From Cytauxzoon felis (Eukaryota; Apicomplexa; Aconoidasida; Piroplasmida; Theileriidae): a stretch of DNA of 64,000 nucleotides. Shown piece by piece: positions 9,485 through 20,159 of this stretch (the first letter of the stretch is position 1; each line of letters starts with the position of its first letter). Position numbers and translations under genes: made by a program. The notes beneath the pieces were generated by a model. That model had not been told where the DNA came from and made no database searches. It saw nothing but the letters and a program-made list of their open reading frames with translations. Location of the stretch: NCBI GenBank assembly GCA_020283715.1, contig JAIQCW010000044.1:21962-85961 (forward strand), read 5' to 3'.

Positions 9485-12428
9485 TTAATTTCTTAAACGT
9501 TTTAAATTCCTCTTTATACGCTCTATTATCAACTTGTCCTCTTCATCAACATTATCATCTACAACAGAGGTTATAACCTTGACTTCCTCTTGCAGAGAGC
9601 TTTCCTTATTTACTTCCCCCTGCGCTTCCCTGAGATCAGCTACGTGTTCCACCTGAGGTCCAATCACTACAGAACAGTCACGATCTCTGGGAGTGGCTAT
9701 ACTCTTTAGAGATAGGTAATTAGAAGAAGCCTCCACGGCGAGTGGATCAGTGGATGATAGTGATTGGACCTCGGGTGGAGAGCTGTCTGCAGGACGAATA
9801 TAGTTGGATTGGACTTCGGTGGATGGACGTTTGTGTGTTGTATGTTTGATAAGATTGATGAAATCTTGTAATTTATTTGAGTATTCTTGATAGTTGATGG
9901 AATTTGAGTAATTGTTGTGGGTTGTTTGTAATTTTCGATAAATTTCAGAATGGATTTCATTTATTAAATTTCTATTTCCATTAATTTTATTAATGAAATT
10001 TAATATTGAATTGAATAATAAATGATGATTAGATGATCCTATAGGAATTAAAATTTGGAATTTAAAATGATTTATACCTGTTTTAATATGTTTTAATATT
10101 AATTTTAAAATTGGATTTAAATCCATTATATTATTATAAGATGAATTTATTATTTTCATAATTAATGATTCAACATCAATACTACGATCATAACCAATCG
10201 TACAATAAAGTAATTTAATAGAAGTTTTAAATACATCACTTGAATTATCATCATCTTCTATACATTTCATAATAACCCCTTTACTAAAATCGTATATCCT
10301 ATCAAGAGCCATGTAGAAATCCGAACATTTCAATGATATCAACTCTAATATTTCACAAATTTCATCACCATAAGTCACCAAATTTTCAGACAAGTTGTCA
10401 CCACTATAAAATTATAATATAACCCATAATATATATCTATCATCTGAGGTTACAACCTTGACTTCCATTGCATGGAGCCTCTTCCAATTACCTCCCCTCG
10501 GATTCCCGTAGATCATCCTCGGTATGTATACCCGGAAGAACGTAAATATGTCTACCCCTAAGAACAGGAATTCTACCCGGAGGAATATAGAATATTAACC
10601 CGGAAGAACAGACCTCCACTTGAGGTTACAACCTTGTATTCCACTAGGCGTGGAGCCTCTTCTAATTATCTATCTCTAAAGAGTACAGCCACTCCCAGAG
10701 ATCGTGGCGAAGGTAGAGGTGTAGATAGAAGTGGAATGAAGTGTAGTACTGGACCTCAAGTGGAACCCGTAGCTGATCTCAGGGAAGCGGAGGGGGAGGT
10801 AAATAGAGAAGCTCCATGTAATGGAAAAGATGGACCTCAGGTGGAACGGCGAGTGGAAGACAAGGTTGTAACCTCAGTTGGAGTGAAACATTTAAGTGGC
10901 GTTGTTCTTTCTTGTGAGCATACCTATAGATTGAATTGAAGAGGTTTGAGATACGCTTGATATTAATGAGTATGAGATCTCCATCGATTGAGTTGCAAAT
11001 TATTTTGATAATTTTTAGAGCATTATTAAATAATTTCAAATCTGTTTGATTTTCTTTCATTGTTGTCAATATTCTATCGAGTACATTCCATAAATCAGTT
11101 ACAACGACCTTTATACCATTTCTACTCTTTATATTTTTATCAAACATTACAATTAACATTTCTATAGTCCTTGAAAGACGGAAATAAACGACTTTATTTG
11201 AAGAAGAATCCAATTCTATCAAAAAGTCAATCATAATTCAATATAAACTTACCATCATTCATATACTTTACGGAAGTCGCCAAAAAATTTGATATATATG
11301 ACTCATTACGCTTATATAAACGTATCAAATTGATCGCGATCAATTCCGAAGAATCCTATAAGATGGAAAGATTAAGGAAAATATATATGAATCATCCTCT
11401 ATATATTATTATCCTGAGGTCCAATCCACTTCTTCCACTAGGCGTGGTGCCTCTTTTAATTACCTATCTCTAAAGAGTATAGCCACTCCCAGAGATCGTG
11501 GCAGAAGTGTAGGTGTAGATGGAATAAAGAGTAGTACTGTACCTCAAGTGGAACCTGGAAGCGATCTATGGGAGCTGGAGGGGGAAGTAAATAGAGAAGG
11601 CCACCACGGCGAGTGGAACAGAGGGCAGGATTGGAACCTCTGCGGAACAGGACTGGATAGGATGGTAGAAGATACTTGGATCTTCAACTAACCTTGCTAA
11701 TATTGTCGTTGGACGATAGTTGTAACTTCCTTAATTGTGAGAGATGCATAAGATCTTCATTCTTCTTATAGTCATATGTCCTTAGTGATAACAAATACTT
11801 TAAACTCAACAGTAGTGGTAGTTCAAAGTCAGCCTAAGTACAAATGAGGAATTAGCGTATGAAAACTCACAACCCTTGAAGCTTTGGACAAACTGACGAA
11901 TATTGTTGAGATTAGCCTCTTTGATGACCTTATAGCGGTACTTACGGCGGGTAAAGATAAGTAGTTGATGACATGTACCAATAAATCAGATATTAAATAG
12001 ACAACAGTTATTAGACAATCCTGGGTAGTAATGACTATACATCAGATCAACTCACATTCAATAATGATAAAATCGCCGTTACTATACCATCGAAAAATGG
12101 CAATGAGGTTTCCACAGGCTTAAATCCACCATCGAATCTTAAATTCTCAACTTTAATGATAAATTTTGTAATAATATAGAATTTATGCAGACTTTCAACA
12201 TCATTTTGCGATAATTTAATCAGTTCTTCATATAAATTTCCATCAATTATTGCTGTAGGTATGTCCAACTTATCGTCTAACCTCTGTAAGCCAGAAGGAT
12301 GGCATATAAATGTGTAATGATAATAAATCTAATACCTCTTGTAAATTTACTAATTTTAAATCAATTACATCTATAAGTTTAGTTAATGTGTATTCAGTTC
12401 TTAATAATTTTGCGATATAAGTCTCCAT
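9485..12428 (-). CDS. Helical (possibly HEAT/ARM-like) protein, seven exons
   Basis: My model (minus strand): 12428-12336, 12283-12056, 12020-11874, 11833-11693, 11355-11253, 11215-10924 and 10403-9485. Every junction is GT..AG and the phase closes, giving about 640 aa that starts METYIAKLLRTEYTLTKLID. The sequence is almost entirely amphipathic helices, for example SLHKFYIITKFIIKVENLRF and FNNALKIIKIICNSIDGDL. That suggests a helical-repeat scaffold, but I cannot name the family. Introns 1-3 and 5 are 35-52 nt; introns 4 and 6 (337 and 520 nt) hold PIP repeats. The last exon contains an in-frame PIP insertion (about 9555-9830) near the C-terminus, adding [13 protein letters not shown] and VADLREAQGEVNKE. 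The terminal residues are basic (IERIKRNLKRLRN). It is divergently arranged with the NUFIP1-like gene 94 bp away, so the two may share a promoter. Confidence 0.75.
9555..9830 (-). repeat. Exonic PIP insertion in helical-protein gene
   Basis: Reads sense with the minus-strand gene: left half (H2 CTCTaaAGAG; the central hairpin is damaged to ACTCCCAGAGATCGTGAC) and right half with H1 CTCTtgcAGAG. Adjoining C boxes read GACCTCGGGTGGA and GACCTCAGGTGGA in genomic orientation. Confidence 0.88.
10438..10890 (+). repeat. Compound PIP block in intron 6 of helical-protein gene
   Basis: Starts with H1 CCATtgcATGG and a reversed right half whose core has flanking copies of CCTCGG. Three F boxes follow. 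A complete forward copy then runs from H1 CCACtaggcGTGG to a right half ending in H1 CCATgtaATGG. Confidence 0.88.
11410..11665 (+). repeat. PIP block in intron 4 of helical-protein gene
   Basis: Forward copy, antisense to the host gene: H1 CCACtaggcGTGG, H2 CTCTaaAGAG, GCCACTCCCAGAGATCGTGGC, core CTGGAAG-CGATCTATGGGAG-CTGGAGG, H1 CCACggcgaGTGG. Confidence 0.88.
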
Positions 12429-12522
12429 TTTGCGATGTTTATGTATAGTATCATGGTTGACTATACAATGGGGAAATTACTACGATTTTTATAACTAATT
12501 TTCAATAATTTCTATATAAATA

Positions 12523-13782
12523 ATGAATAATAATTATAATTATACATATTTTAATCAGCAATGGCCGTTAAATTACTATGGAGTCAATCATCCATACATC
12601 TACAATGCAGTTCAACCGTATTACACCAACGGTATCACTCCACAAAATTATATAAAAGACCCATACATCCAGTTAAATAATGGAACAAACAGTATATATC
12701 AGTATTATAACGGGATAATTCAACACCATCACCCATCGCAAGGAAATAAACCTCAACGACCTCAAAAACGGAAAAATATCGACAACAATTTTCCTAAAAA
12801 AATTGAATGCACCTTTTGTAACATTTATTTTAAGAGCAATAGCGAATATGACGATCACATAAAAGAAAGTCACGTGGAATGTGACGTCGAAGGATGCGGA
12901 TACCACGCTCCGCTTGAAATTCTAGAGATTCACAGGTTGAAACACATAAAAAATGATAAAGGTGAATCCATCATAGACTCAGCTGAAGAAACCAGAAAAT
13001 GGATCATTGCAAGGAAGCTCAGGCACCCATGTAATAAAAAAAGGAAAATCAATGCAGTACCCAGTCCATCTACCCAAAGTGTAGAGGAGACTAACGCAAC
13101 AGGCTCTAATATTAAATCTAACGAAGGCATATCCTCTGTTCGTCCTTCAACCTCACGTTCTCTTGCCGTCAGATCTCCTAATTACCTCCCCGTAAACGGC
13201 ATAGCCACTCCCAGAGATCGTGGCAATAAACCCGTAGCTGATCTCAGGGAAGCGGAGGGGGAAGTAAATAGAGAAGCTGTATGCAAGAAGACGAAAATTG
13301 GAGAATTTGTGGTGGATGTATCTTCGATGGATACTTCGAGTGTAAACCCTGACGAGGTGGAAGAGTGTTTATTGGAGACAATTTTACGTGAGAATCACTC
13401 TTTGGTTAAAGTACGTAATGTAGAATGTGAAGATCGCAGATCAATTTTATATCCTGTCATATCAAAGGTGAAAAGACAGCCAAGTGCCTTGTTAAGGTTA
13501 AGTAATCCGGTGAAATATGAACAGTTACTGCGTAAATTAGATAGTAAAATGTCTCCTTATTCATATAAATCAGCACTAGGAAGTGATTTGAAATGCCCTC
13601 ACATGAAGAAAAGTGGTACATGTAAATATGGAAATAAATGCAATTTCAATGAAAAATTCTCGATTAATGTACCTAAAAGACCACCGATGATATTAGAGCT
13701 CGTTAAAAATGAAGTTTACAATTATGATAAACTTCTAGTTGATATAATAAAGACGATAGTACAGCATAATTTCTTTAAGTAA
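12523..13782 (+). CDS. NUFIP1/Rsa1-like zinc-finger protein with degenerate CCCH finger
   Basis: Single exon, 419 aa. A Tyr/Asn-rich N-terminus (residues 1-70) is followed by a C2H2-like finger (about 92-115, ECTFCNIYFKSNSEYDDHI then CDVEGCGYHAPL). Next comes the NUFIP1-domain signature IDSAEETRKWIIARKLRHP (about 147-165). In yeast and human this family (Rsa1/NUFIP1) helps assemble box C/D snoRNPs together with the R2TP complex. Residues 370-395 resemble a CCCH finger (CPHMKKSGTCKYGNKCNFN) with spacing C-x8-C-x5-C-x3, but the expected final His is Asn. A PIP insertion at 13140-13295 adds [15 protein letters not shown] and [14 protein letters not shown] between the NUFIP domain and the C-terminal part. 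The nuclear role is inferred from the family. Confidence 0.78.
   Translation: MNNNYNYTYFNQQWPLNYYGVNHPYIYNAVQPYYTNGITPQNYIKDPYIQLNNGTNSIYQYYNGIIQHHHPSQGNKPQRPQKRKNIDNNFPKKIECTFCNIYFKSNSEYDDHIKESHVECDVEGCGYHAPLEILEIHRLKHIKNDKGESIIDSAEETRKWIIARKLRHPCNKKRKINAVPSPSTQSVEETNATGSNIKSNEGISSVRPSTSRSLAVRSPNYLPVNGIATPRDRGNKPVADLREAEGEVNREAVCKKTKIGEFVVDVSSMDTSSVNPDEVEECLLETILRENHSLVKVRNVECEDRRSILYPVISKVKRQPSALLRLSNPVKYEQLLRKLDSKMSPYSYKSALGSDLKCPHMKKSGTCKYGNKCNFNEKFSINVPKRPPMILELVKNEVYNYDKLLVDIIKTIVQHNFFK
13138..13298 (+). repeat. Exonic PIP insertion in NUFIP1-like gene
   Basis: Compact copy. Left half has H2 in the CCGTaaACGG form and ACTCCCAGAGATCGTGGC. Right half (GCTGATCTCAGGGAAGCGG) follows almost directly and ends in an imperfect H1, AGCTGTATGCAAGAAG. 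Confidence 0.88.
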
Positions 13783-13950
13783 ATGTATATTTAACTCTTA
13801 GTGTAGTGAGTATGAGTTAGTGGTGTCAGTCGTCTAAAAAAATGTGTATCGAGACTTTGAAATTTATTTTTGTTGTGTAATTTATTTTTGTTAAATAATT
13901 GTTTTAAATGTGTAGGTTATCCATCGGAGCGTAAATTTTTATAAAAAAAG

Positions 13951-16050
13951 ATGGGAATAGCCAATTTACTGGTAAGTCCACCCAAACAATAATTAGCTCT
14001 TAATTTCAATTCACCTTTAGCAATTTTTGCGTCAAATGCAAAAGGCTGTAAATATCAAGAACTATTCCGGCATTGTAGTTGCTGTAGATGCTATGTGTTG
14101 GATACACCGAGGCATGATATCATCAGCCGTAGCTAATGTAACAGGTGATTCCTGTGATAAATACCTCAAATTTATTATCTCCATGATCGCATTGTTATTA
14201 TCTTACAATATCACACCCATTATGGGTATGTTTTATACATTTACATATACCCATATAAACATTGTCTACAAAGGTCCTCCACTTGAGGTCCAATCCACCT
14301 TATCTTGCACCCGTCCTCTCCATGTCTTGCAGACAGCTCTTCTATTTACTTCCCCATCCGCTTCCCTGAGATCAGCTACGGGTAATCCACTTGAGGTATT
14401 TTTCAGGTATTGTATTCTCTTCGTTCTTCCGGGTAGATATTCTTTGTTCCTCCGGGTAGACATTATACCGAGGATGATCTACGGGAATCCGAGGGGAGGT
14501 AATTGGAAGAGCTCCATGCAATGGGAAAGAAAGGTGGATTGGACCTCATCTGTAGAGTCTGTATTTTTTATATAATGTTTGATATATAAAATATTATTAT
14601 AGTATTTGATGGTTATGATATGCCTGCTAAAGAGGAGGAGAATAATAAGCGTAGGGAGCGTCGTGAGGCTGCTAGATCGGAAGCATTAGAGATGATACGT
14701 AAGAATGGTGGTAGAGTGAATACAGAGATAATGCGTAAATGTATGCAAGCTATATATATAACTCCAGAAATAATAAATCGTGTAATGTCATTATGTAGGA
14801 AGATGGGTATACAAATTGTAGTAGCTCCTTATGAAGCTGATGCTGAAGTTGCATATTTATGTAGAAGTGGTATAGCATCATGTGCAATATCAGAAGATAG
14901 TGATTTATTAGCATATGGTTGTCCTAGAGTATGGTATAAATTAGATAAAGATGGTAAAGCTATAGAAATAACATTACCATTTAATAATAATTTGGATTAT
15001 AAAGTATCAAAAGGATTTTTAAAAGGTATGACACATAGAATGTTTGTTATAATGTGTGTATTAAGTGGTACAGATTATGATGATGGTAATCATATATTTG
15101 GTATGGGTATAAAAATTGCTTATAAATATGTATTAGAATATAATAATTTAAATGATATTATTAAATCATTAGTAGATAATAATTCATGGACTAAAAAATT
15201 ACCTACAAATTTATCTTGTGATGAATTAATTTTATTTTATGAACGTGTATCATCAATCTTCTTACATAATATCGTTTATGATATCACTACTGATACATTA
15301 TTACATATCAATCCTATCTCACCTAATGATACTTTTAATAAATTCACAATCATATTAGATATTGCTTCCATTATCAAAAATAAAAATTCTAATTTCAGAT
15401 CCATCGCACTCGGACTCATCAATCCTAAAGATAATATACCATTCAATGAATTAAATATCGAATCCGATAATCTACTCGTCAAAGATATACAATTCAAACC
15501 ACTCGATATACTCATCAATCAATTACCTATCAATACCAATACCAACTTCAATCTCATCAATCATCAAGATATCACAAACAATACCACAACTGAGGTTACA
15601 ACCACCGTTAGTCCTGCAGACAGCTCTTCCAATTACCTATCCCTGAAGGGTGATGCCACTCCCGGAGATCGTGGCGAAGGTAGTGAGGATGTAACCTCAA
15701 GTGGAGAACCCGCAGCTGATCTCAGGGAAGCGAAGGGGGAGGTAAATAAAGAAGCTGTCTGCAAGACAACCTCGGGTGGAGACGGTAGGACTAGACCTCA
15801 AGTGGAGAGCTGTCTGCAAGACAATGAAATGACCTCAATAGAGTCGAATGGAAATGAGAATAGGGTTGTAACTTCGATTGAAACTACTGCATATACCGAA
15901 GTTGAAATGTACGCTGGTAGTGATAATATAGAATTGGCGAGTACGGCCAATAGTACTCAAGAATCACAAATGGATAATTCGTATAAAAATATAACTCAGT
16001 TGCTAAATGCTACGGAATCAACAACCAAAAAAAGAAGAAGAAACAGATGA
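13951..16050 (+). CDS. EXO1: EXO1-like 5'-3' exonuclease / FEN1-family flap endonuclease
   Basis: XPG/FEN1-superfamily nuclease for mismatch-repair and double-strand-break resection. Exons: 13951-13971 (MGIANLL only), 14021-14225 and 14603-16050. The N-nuclease region reads [10 protein letters not shown].., [26 protein letters not shown]. The I-nuclease region reads [19 protein letters not shown] and [14 protein letters not shown], followed by the helix-hairpin-helix region [11 protein letters not shown] and [10 protein letters not shown]. The metal-binding acidic residues of VFDG, EADAE and DSDLLA are present. Similarity to human EXO1 runs through all of these blocks; [10 protein letters not shown] resembles EXO1 more than FEN1. 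The C-terminal tail is not conserved and contains an in-frame PIP copy at 15585-15835. Intron 1 is 49 nt; intron 2 (377 nt) holds PIP sequence. The tail ends in a basic KKRRRNR, a possible nuclear signal. Confidence 0.92.
14272..14562. repeat. PIP block in EXO1 intron 2
   Basis: Reversed right half with H1 GTCTtgcAGAC and CCCTGAGATCAGCTACGGG, reversed F boxes (GTTCTTCCGGGTAGA), then a forward right half with core CCGAGGATGATCTACGGGAAT and H1 CCATgcaATGG. As in RPT4 intron 4, two right halves face each other. Confidence 0.87.
15580..15840 (+). repeat. Exonic PIP insertion in EXO1 tail
   Basis: Left half with H2 CCCTgaAGGG, then right half (GCAGCTGATCTCAGGGAAGCG) ending in H1 GTCTgcaAGAC. A further C box and second GTCTgcaAGAC hairpin follow at about 15795-15825. 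Confidence 0.88.
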
Positions 16051-16722
16051 TAAATTACAATAATTTAAAAATAATAAATACAAATTACAATTTTATCCAT
16101 TATTTAACAAAATTGTCAGTCGATCACATACCTATACTTGGTTATTTCCCAAAATACTTCATCTATAGTAGATATGTTGTCCTGCCGTCAGCTCTCTTAT
16201 TTATTCCCCCTCCGCTTCCCTGAGATCAGCTACGGGAATCCGCATGAGGTTATATCAGCTTATCCTCACATGCCCCATTAATGTCGGGTTATAAGATTAT
16301 CTTGACTAATTATGAATAAATATCTAATGTATTGACTTTGTACAATATATATTAATACAATTGAAGGATGATGTATAGTTGTATGAAGGTATATATGTAT
16401 TAATATAAATAATTATTATAATATATATACTATATAACTACTAACATGATATAAAGTATTATAATAACTATATTATACTAATAATAATACTAATTTAACT
16501 AACTTCTATAAAATTATTATAATATTATGGTTGAATTGTAAATGATTAATTAAAGTAAATTATAGAATAATAATAATAATTGGCCCGTAGCTGATCTCAG
16601 GGAAGCGGAGGGGGAGGTAAACAAAGAAGGCACCACGCCTAGTGGAACAGTGGTTGTAACTTCAAGTGGAGAAACACCTCACTCACTTTGATGGCTCGGT
16701 TGGATAAAATATTAGGTATCAG
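16051..16722. other. Intergenic region with two PIP fragments
   Basis: Very AT-rich spacer. A reversed PIP right half lies at about 16180-16260 and a forward right half at about 16583-16676, followed by H1 CCACgcctaGTGG. On the minus strand 16162-16116 could be a short terminal exon (acceptor CTATAG, then DEVFWEITKYRYVID and stop), but I found no matching upstream donor. I see no other coding signal. Confidence 0.5.
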
Positions 16723-17973
16723 TCATGTGTATGATAGCGCTAATAGTTGTAATTTTTGTTTCTTTACTCGCTCATATAATGCATCGATATCGAGTTGTCT
16801 ACGATTAGGTGTGTATTCGTCTACATCGATGATACGTTTTTTTCGTACGTCGCCGATGTTTGATAGGATTGAAGTCTCTTGAAGTCTCCTAATGTTATCT
16901 ATTCTTCTGTCAATTGAGTTTAACTTGAACGCGTCGGCGTCATCAAAATTGCGATTATTATATTCATCATCATAATCTTTACTGAATTGGTAATTTCTGT
17001 ATAAATCTCGGCTTAAAAATGAGTTATTATCCCTTGTAGACTTTATATATGGTGGATCCTTCAACATTGAGTCATTATTTAAATATGGCGGTGAGTATCT
17101 TGTACTATCATTACCCAGACGACTGAAATTGCCGTCTAAATTTGAATTTAGACCATCACCAATATCCAGGAAAGTATTTCTACTAATATCTCTCATACTC
17201 CCTGAAGATTTGCTCCAAAAACGATCATTTTTATTAAAACTTGATGAATTTATATTAAATCCATTGATATTTCGATTCCTCGGCGTTATACTACCGGAGA
17301 TTTGATTATTCATGGATGAAGTATGGGTGTATCTTGGTTGTGTTTCCATCAAACTATTGCGCGAAGTACCATCTAAACCGCCATACCTCGTATAACCTTC
17401 TCCGAAACCACTACGCCAAGTAGTATCTGTGGCATCAAAATTTGATTCAAAGTGTTTGGGTCTAGTGTTATTGTAATTGGATGTAAAACCATTAAAATTT
17501 GTCTCTTTATCATTTAGTAGATCGAAATTTTGATCTTTAAGGGCATTAGGGCTCTTTAGGATTAGATCGTTATTTAATTTAAATAAATCATCCTTATAAT
17601 CTATATTTTTCTTGATACGATTAATAACATCCTCATTATTACTATTATTCAGGAGAGTGTTCTTCCTGTATGGGCTTCCGATATTCAAATTATCAGATTT
17701 ATTGTACCGAAATTTAGGTGAATAGGATAAGATGCCATCATACTCATCGATAAATCTATTCTTTCGTGGTGTATTATTGTTTAATCTATGACCAACGGAT
17801 TCTATATTCCTTTTAGAGTCAACACTACGAAAACAGCTATGCAAATTTGTGTTATCATAATCTCGATCTAATAATGATGTATTATTATCCAAATTATATT
17901 TGTAGCCGTTATTATCGTATAGATAACTCTTATTATATCCTCCAGGTGGTGTATTATTACGATATTTATACAT
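16723..17973 (-). CDS. Asn/Asp/Arg-rich low-complexity protein
   Basis: 416 aa from the ATG at 17973 (MYKYRNNTPPGGYNKSYLYD) to TGA at 16723. The frame is open further upstream but has no ATG there, so this start is preferred. The protein is dominated by Asn, Asp, Arg, Tyr and Ser, with repeated short motifs of the RxxN/FxxN type, and should be largely disordered. A conserved-looking helical segment lies at the very C-terminus (DIDALYERVKKQKLQLLALS), which could mediate an interaction. I do not recognise the family. No PIP insertion is present, which is unusual for so long a disordered exon here. It is divergent from the next gene, with 107 bp between start codons. Confidence 0.75.
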   Translation of the reverse strand: MYKYRNNTPPGGYNKSYLYDNNGYKYNLDNNTSLLDRDYDNTNLHSCFRSVDSKRNIESVGHRLNNNTPRKNRFIDEYDGILSYSPKFRYNKSDNLNIGSPYRKNTLLNNSNNEDVINRIKKNIDYKDDLFKLNNDLILKSPNALKDQNFDLLNDKETNFNGFTSNYNNTRPKHFESNFDATDTTWRSGFGEGYTRYGGLDGTSRNSLMETQPRYTHTSSMNNQISGSITPRNRNINGFNINSSSFNKNDRFWSKSSGSMRDISRNTFLDIGDGLNSNLDGNFSRLGNDSTRYSPPYLNNDSMLKDPPYIKSTRDNNSFLSRDLYRNYQFSKDYDDEYNNRNFDDADAFKLNSIDRRIDNIRRLQETSILSNIGDVRKKRIIDVDEYTPNRRQLDIDALYERVKKQKLQLLALSYT

Positions 17974-18080
17974 TTTATATACACTGAGATATATACGTGA
18001 CTGTCCACACACCAGAATCCAACACGCTGTATGGTTTGGAATACAGGATGAATGTTTCAAAAAATTATTGATTAGTATCA

Positions 18081-18517
18081 ATGGATGAAAATAACAATGA
18101 AACTCTTATACAATGTGATTCATCTAATGATAACGATGATGAGCAGGAAACGCATTCATTAGACAATCAAGACGTTATCAATCTACAAGCACAGCAGCCA
18201 GTCAATCAAACGCCAGGTAAACTTGTAACAAGTACTCGCAAAAATACCCAATATTTAAAGAGAACTTTTATGTTTAATAAAAGACCAGGTATGGAATATT
18301 CAGTTGTGGTATTTTTCACTGCATACATATAGGGAAACCCAGGAATTACTACTACAAAATAAAATGCATTGGAAGTCTAATGCTTGCCTCTTGGGTACCA
18401 GATAATAGTACTATAGACTATACGCTCCAGAGCAATAAGATACAGATCAAAAAGGAAACACAAACTCCAAGAAGACAGAAGCATAAGCTACCAGAGTATG
18501 ATGACGACCTAGAATGA
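18081..18517 (+). CDS. Small conserved-looking basic protein, two exons
   Basis: Exons 18081-18288 and 18333-18517 join across a 44-nt GT..AG intron to give 130 aa. The N-terminal 60 residues are acidic and polar (MDENNNETLIQCDSSNDNDD). The junction reads FNKRPGNPRNYYYKIKCIGS and is followed by LMLASWVPDNS. The C-terminus is charged and ends PEYDDDLE. The compact aromatic/basic middle looks like a small folded domain, but I do not recognise it. Codon phase closes exactly and the stop is followed by AT-rich spacer. Confidence 0.7.
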
Positions 18518-18618
18518 AGGACGATGTAAACTATGCATAAATTGAAGAGGTTAAATATAAGCATGAGAGCTGATAATATCGCATACAAATAATAAATTTT
18601 AAAATTAAATTAAAACTT

Positions 18619-20058
18619 TCAACATAATTTCAGAATTTGCGATGTGTCATAATCTGTGGTATCTGGCCTACCATACATACTGAATGCTGAGAGTGGCTTA
18701 AGTTTATCATAATTCCCATTGTTTTGAGCATATTTACTGCATATCCTAGTCGCTATATAATCCGTAGATATGCCTAGTTTTTCCAGCAGCTGTAACTTCT
18801 CAAGTTGGTTTAGAGGTGATAAATCCATATCTTTTGGTGTCTTCTCCTTTAATATTTCGTCAATAACTTCTTCATCCTTAGGGTCCATTGTTTGATAGTT
18901 CGGGTTGGGTCCATCAGAAAACAGCGGGACTTCAGGTGTAAAGTTGACTATACTATGACCCGTTGGTTTCATAGGCGTTATCAAATACGAAGGTAATGTA
19001 GGAGTTGATTTAGGTGTTATATAATTACTAGAACTATCTCCATATAAATCAATCATACGTTCTTCTGGGTTGATATCCAAAGTCTTTATACTGTCCACTC
19101 CATCATCCAGGCCAACTAAGGTCCTAACGTTACCACTAACCGTTCCACCTGAGGTTACAATCCTACTGTCCTTTCCACTAGCCGTGGTGGCTTCTCTATT
19201 TATTTCCCCCTCCGCTTCCCTGAGATCAGCTGCGGGTTCTCCACCTGAAGTCTTATCCTCTATACCTTCTCTTCCCACTGCCGTGGAGCCTCTTCTATTT
19301 AATTCCCCTTCCAGCTCCCGTAGATCGCTTCCAGGTTCCACTTGAGGTCCTGTACTACACTTCATTCCATCACTACGTTCTCTACTGCCACGATCTCCGG
19401 GAGTGGTTCTACTCTTTAGAGATAGGTAATTAGAAGAGCCGTCTGCAAGACTAACCTCAGGTGGAGATCTTTCTGCAGGAGGATGCGAGGTTGGAACTAC
19501 GGTAGGTGTAACCTGAGGTGGAGCTGCAAGACTAATGGTGGAGTCCGCTGGAACAGTAGATGGTAGGTCTGTAGTAGTAGTAGTGGGTATATTTATAGTT
19601 TTGAACGTATTTGATGTATTTCTATTGATTAGAGCATCTATAAATCTTTGGTTGAAGTAATAATCGGTGAATGGTCGCCGTGAGAGTACACAGAAACATC
19701 TTTCCCTGAACGCTCTGGCGTCAATGACTTCATCTATATATGTCTTTAGCCCGATTTCATAATAATCATTGCCCATCCTTTTAATATAATCATTACGTAT
19801 CTTATTTAAATCCAATTCATAAATAAAATCACTTTTATTGCCAATTAAATTCTTATAATAATTCATTTTATTGGGTTTATTATCAGAAATTTTAACATTT
19901 CCTACCGATTTTATTACATTATTTGATACATCTTTCTTCCTACTCCTCAAACCATACCTCTTAGCCACCTCCATACGACGGCGATCATTTGCGATATTAC
20001 TCCTCAATTTATTCACAGATTTACCAGAAGGTTTATATAAATATACATCATTTGACAT
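18619..20058 (-). CDS. Unknown protein with large PIP insertion
   Basis: 479 aa, single exon, ATG at 20058. The N-terminal third is basic and Asn-rich, followed by a plausible domain around residues 85-150 (IRNDYIKRMGNDYYEIGLKT, DARAFRERCFCVLSRRPFTD). A PIP insertion of about 390 nt (19137-19530) splits the protein. The C-terminal third is acidic with a predicted helix (DEEVIDEILKEKTPKDMDLS, QLEKLQLLEKLGIS). I cannot assign a function. The DARAFRERCFCVLSRRPF block is the best seed for a search. The continued frame on both sides of the insertion argues that the whole is translated. Confidence 0.75.
   Translation of the reverse strand: MSNDVYLYKPSGKSVNKLRSNIANDRRRMEVAKRYGLRSRKKDVSNNVIKSVGNVKISDNKPNKMNYYKNLIGNKSDFIYELDLNKIRNDYIKRMGNDYYEIGLKTYIDEVIDARAFRERCFCVLSRRPFTDYYFNQRFIDALINRNTSNTFKTINIPTTTTTDLPSTVPADSTISLAAPPQVTPTVVPTSHPPAERSPPEVSLADGSSNYLSLKSRTTPGDRGSRERSDGMKCSTGPQVEPGSDLRELEGELNRRGSTAVGREGIEDKTSGGEPAADLREAEGEINREATTASGKDSRIVTSGGTVSGNVRTLVGLDDGVDSIKTLDINPEERMIDLYGDSSSNYITPKSTPTLPSYLITPMKPTGHSIVNFTPEVPLFSDGPNPNYQTMDPKDEEVIDEILKEKTPKDMDLSPLNQLEKLQLLEKLGISTDYIATRICSKYAQNNGNYDKLKPLSAFSMYGRPDTTDYDTSQILKLC
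19135..19532 (-). repeat. Exonic PIP insertion, one left and two right halves
   Basis: Read on the minus strand: C boxes, left half (LSLKSRTTPGDRG), a right half of the CTGGAAG-core type ([14 protein letters not shown]), then a second right half of the AGCTGATCTCAGGG type ([14 protein letters not shown]) with H1 CCACggctaGTGG. The two right-half subfamilies are in tandem and both are in-frame. Confidence 0.88.
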
Positions 20059-20159
20059 TTCATTTATTATTTATACAATACATACAACCACTCTACTATA
20101 CATTAAATCGTACCGCTACCCTCACCATTAGATATATAAAGCACCATCCCATACCTCTT

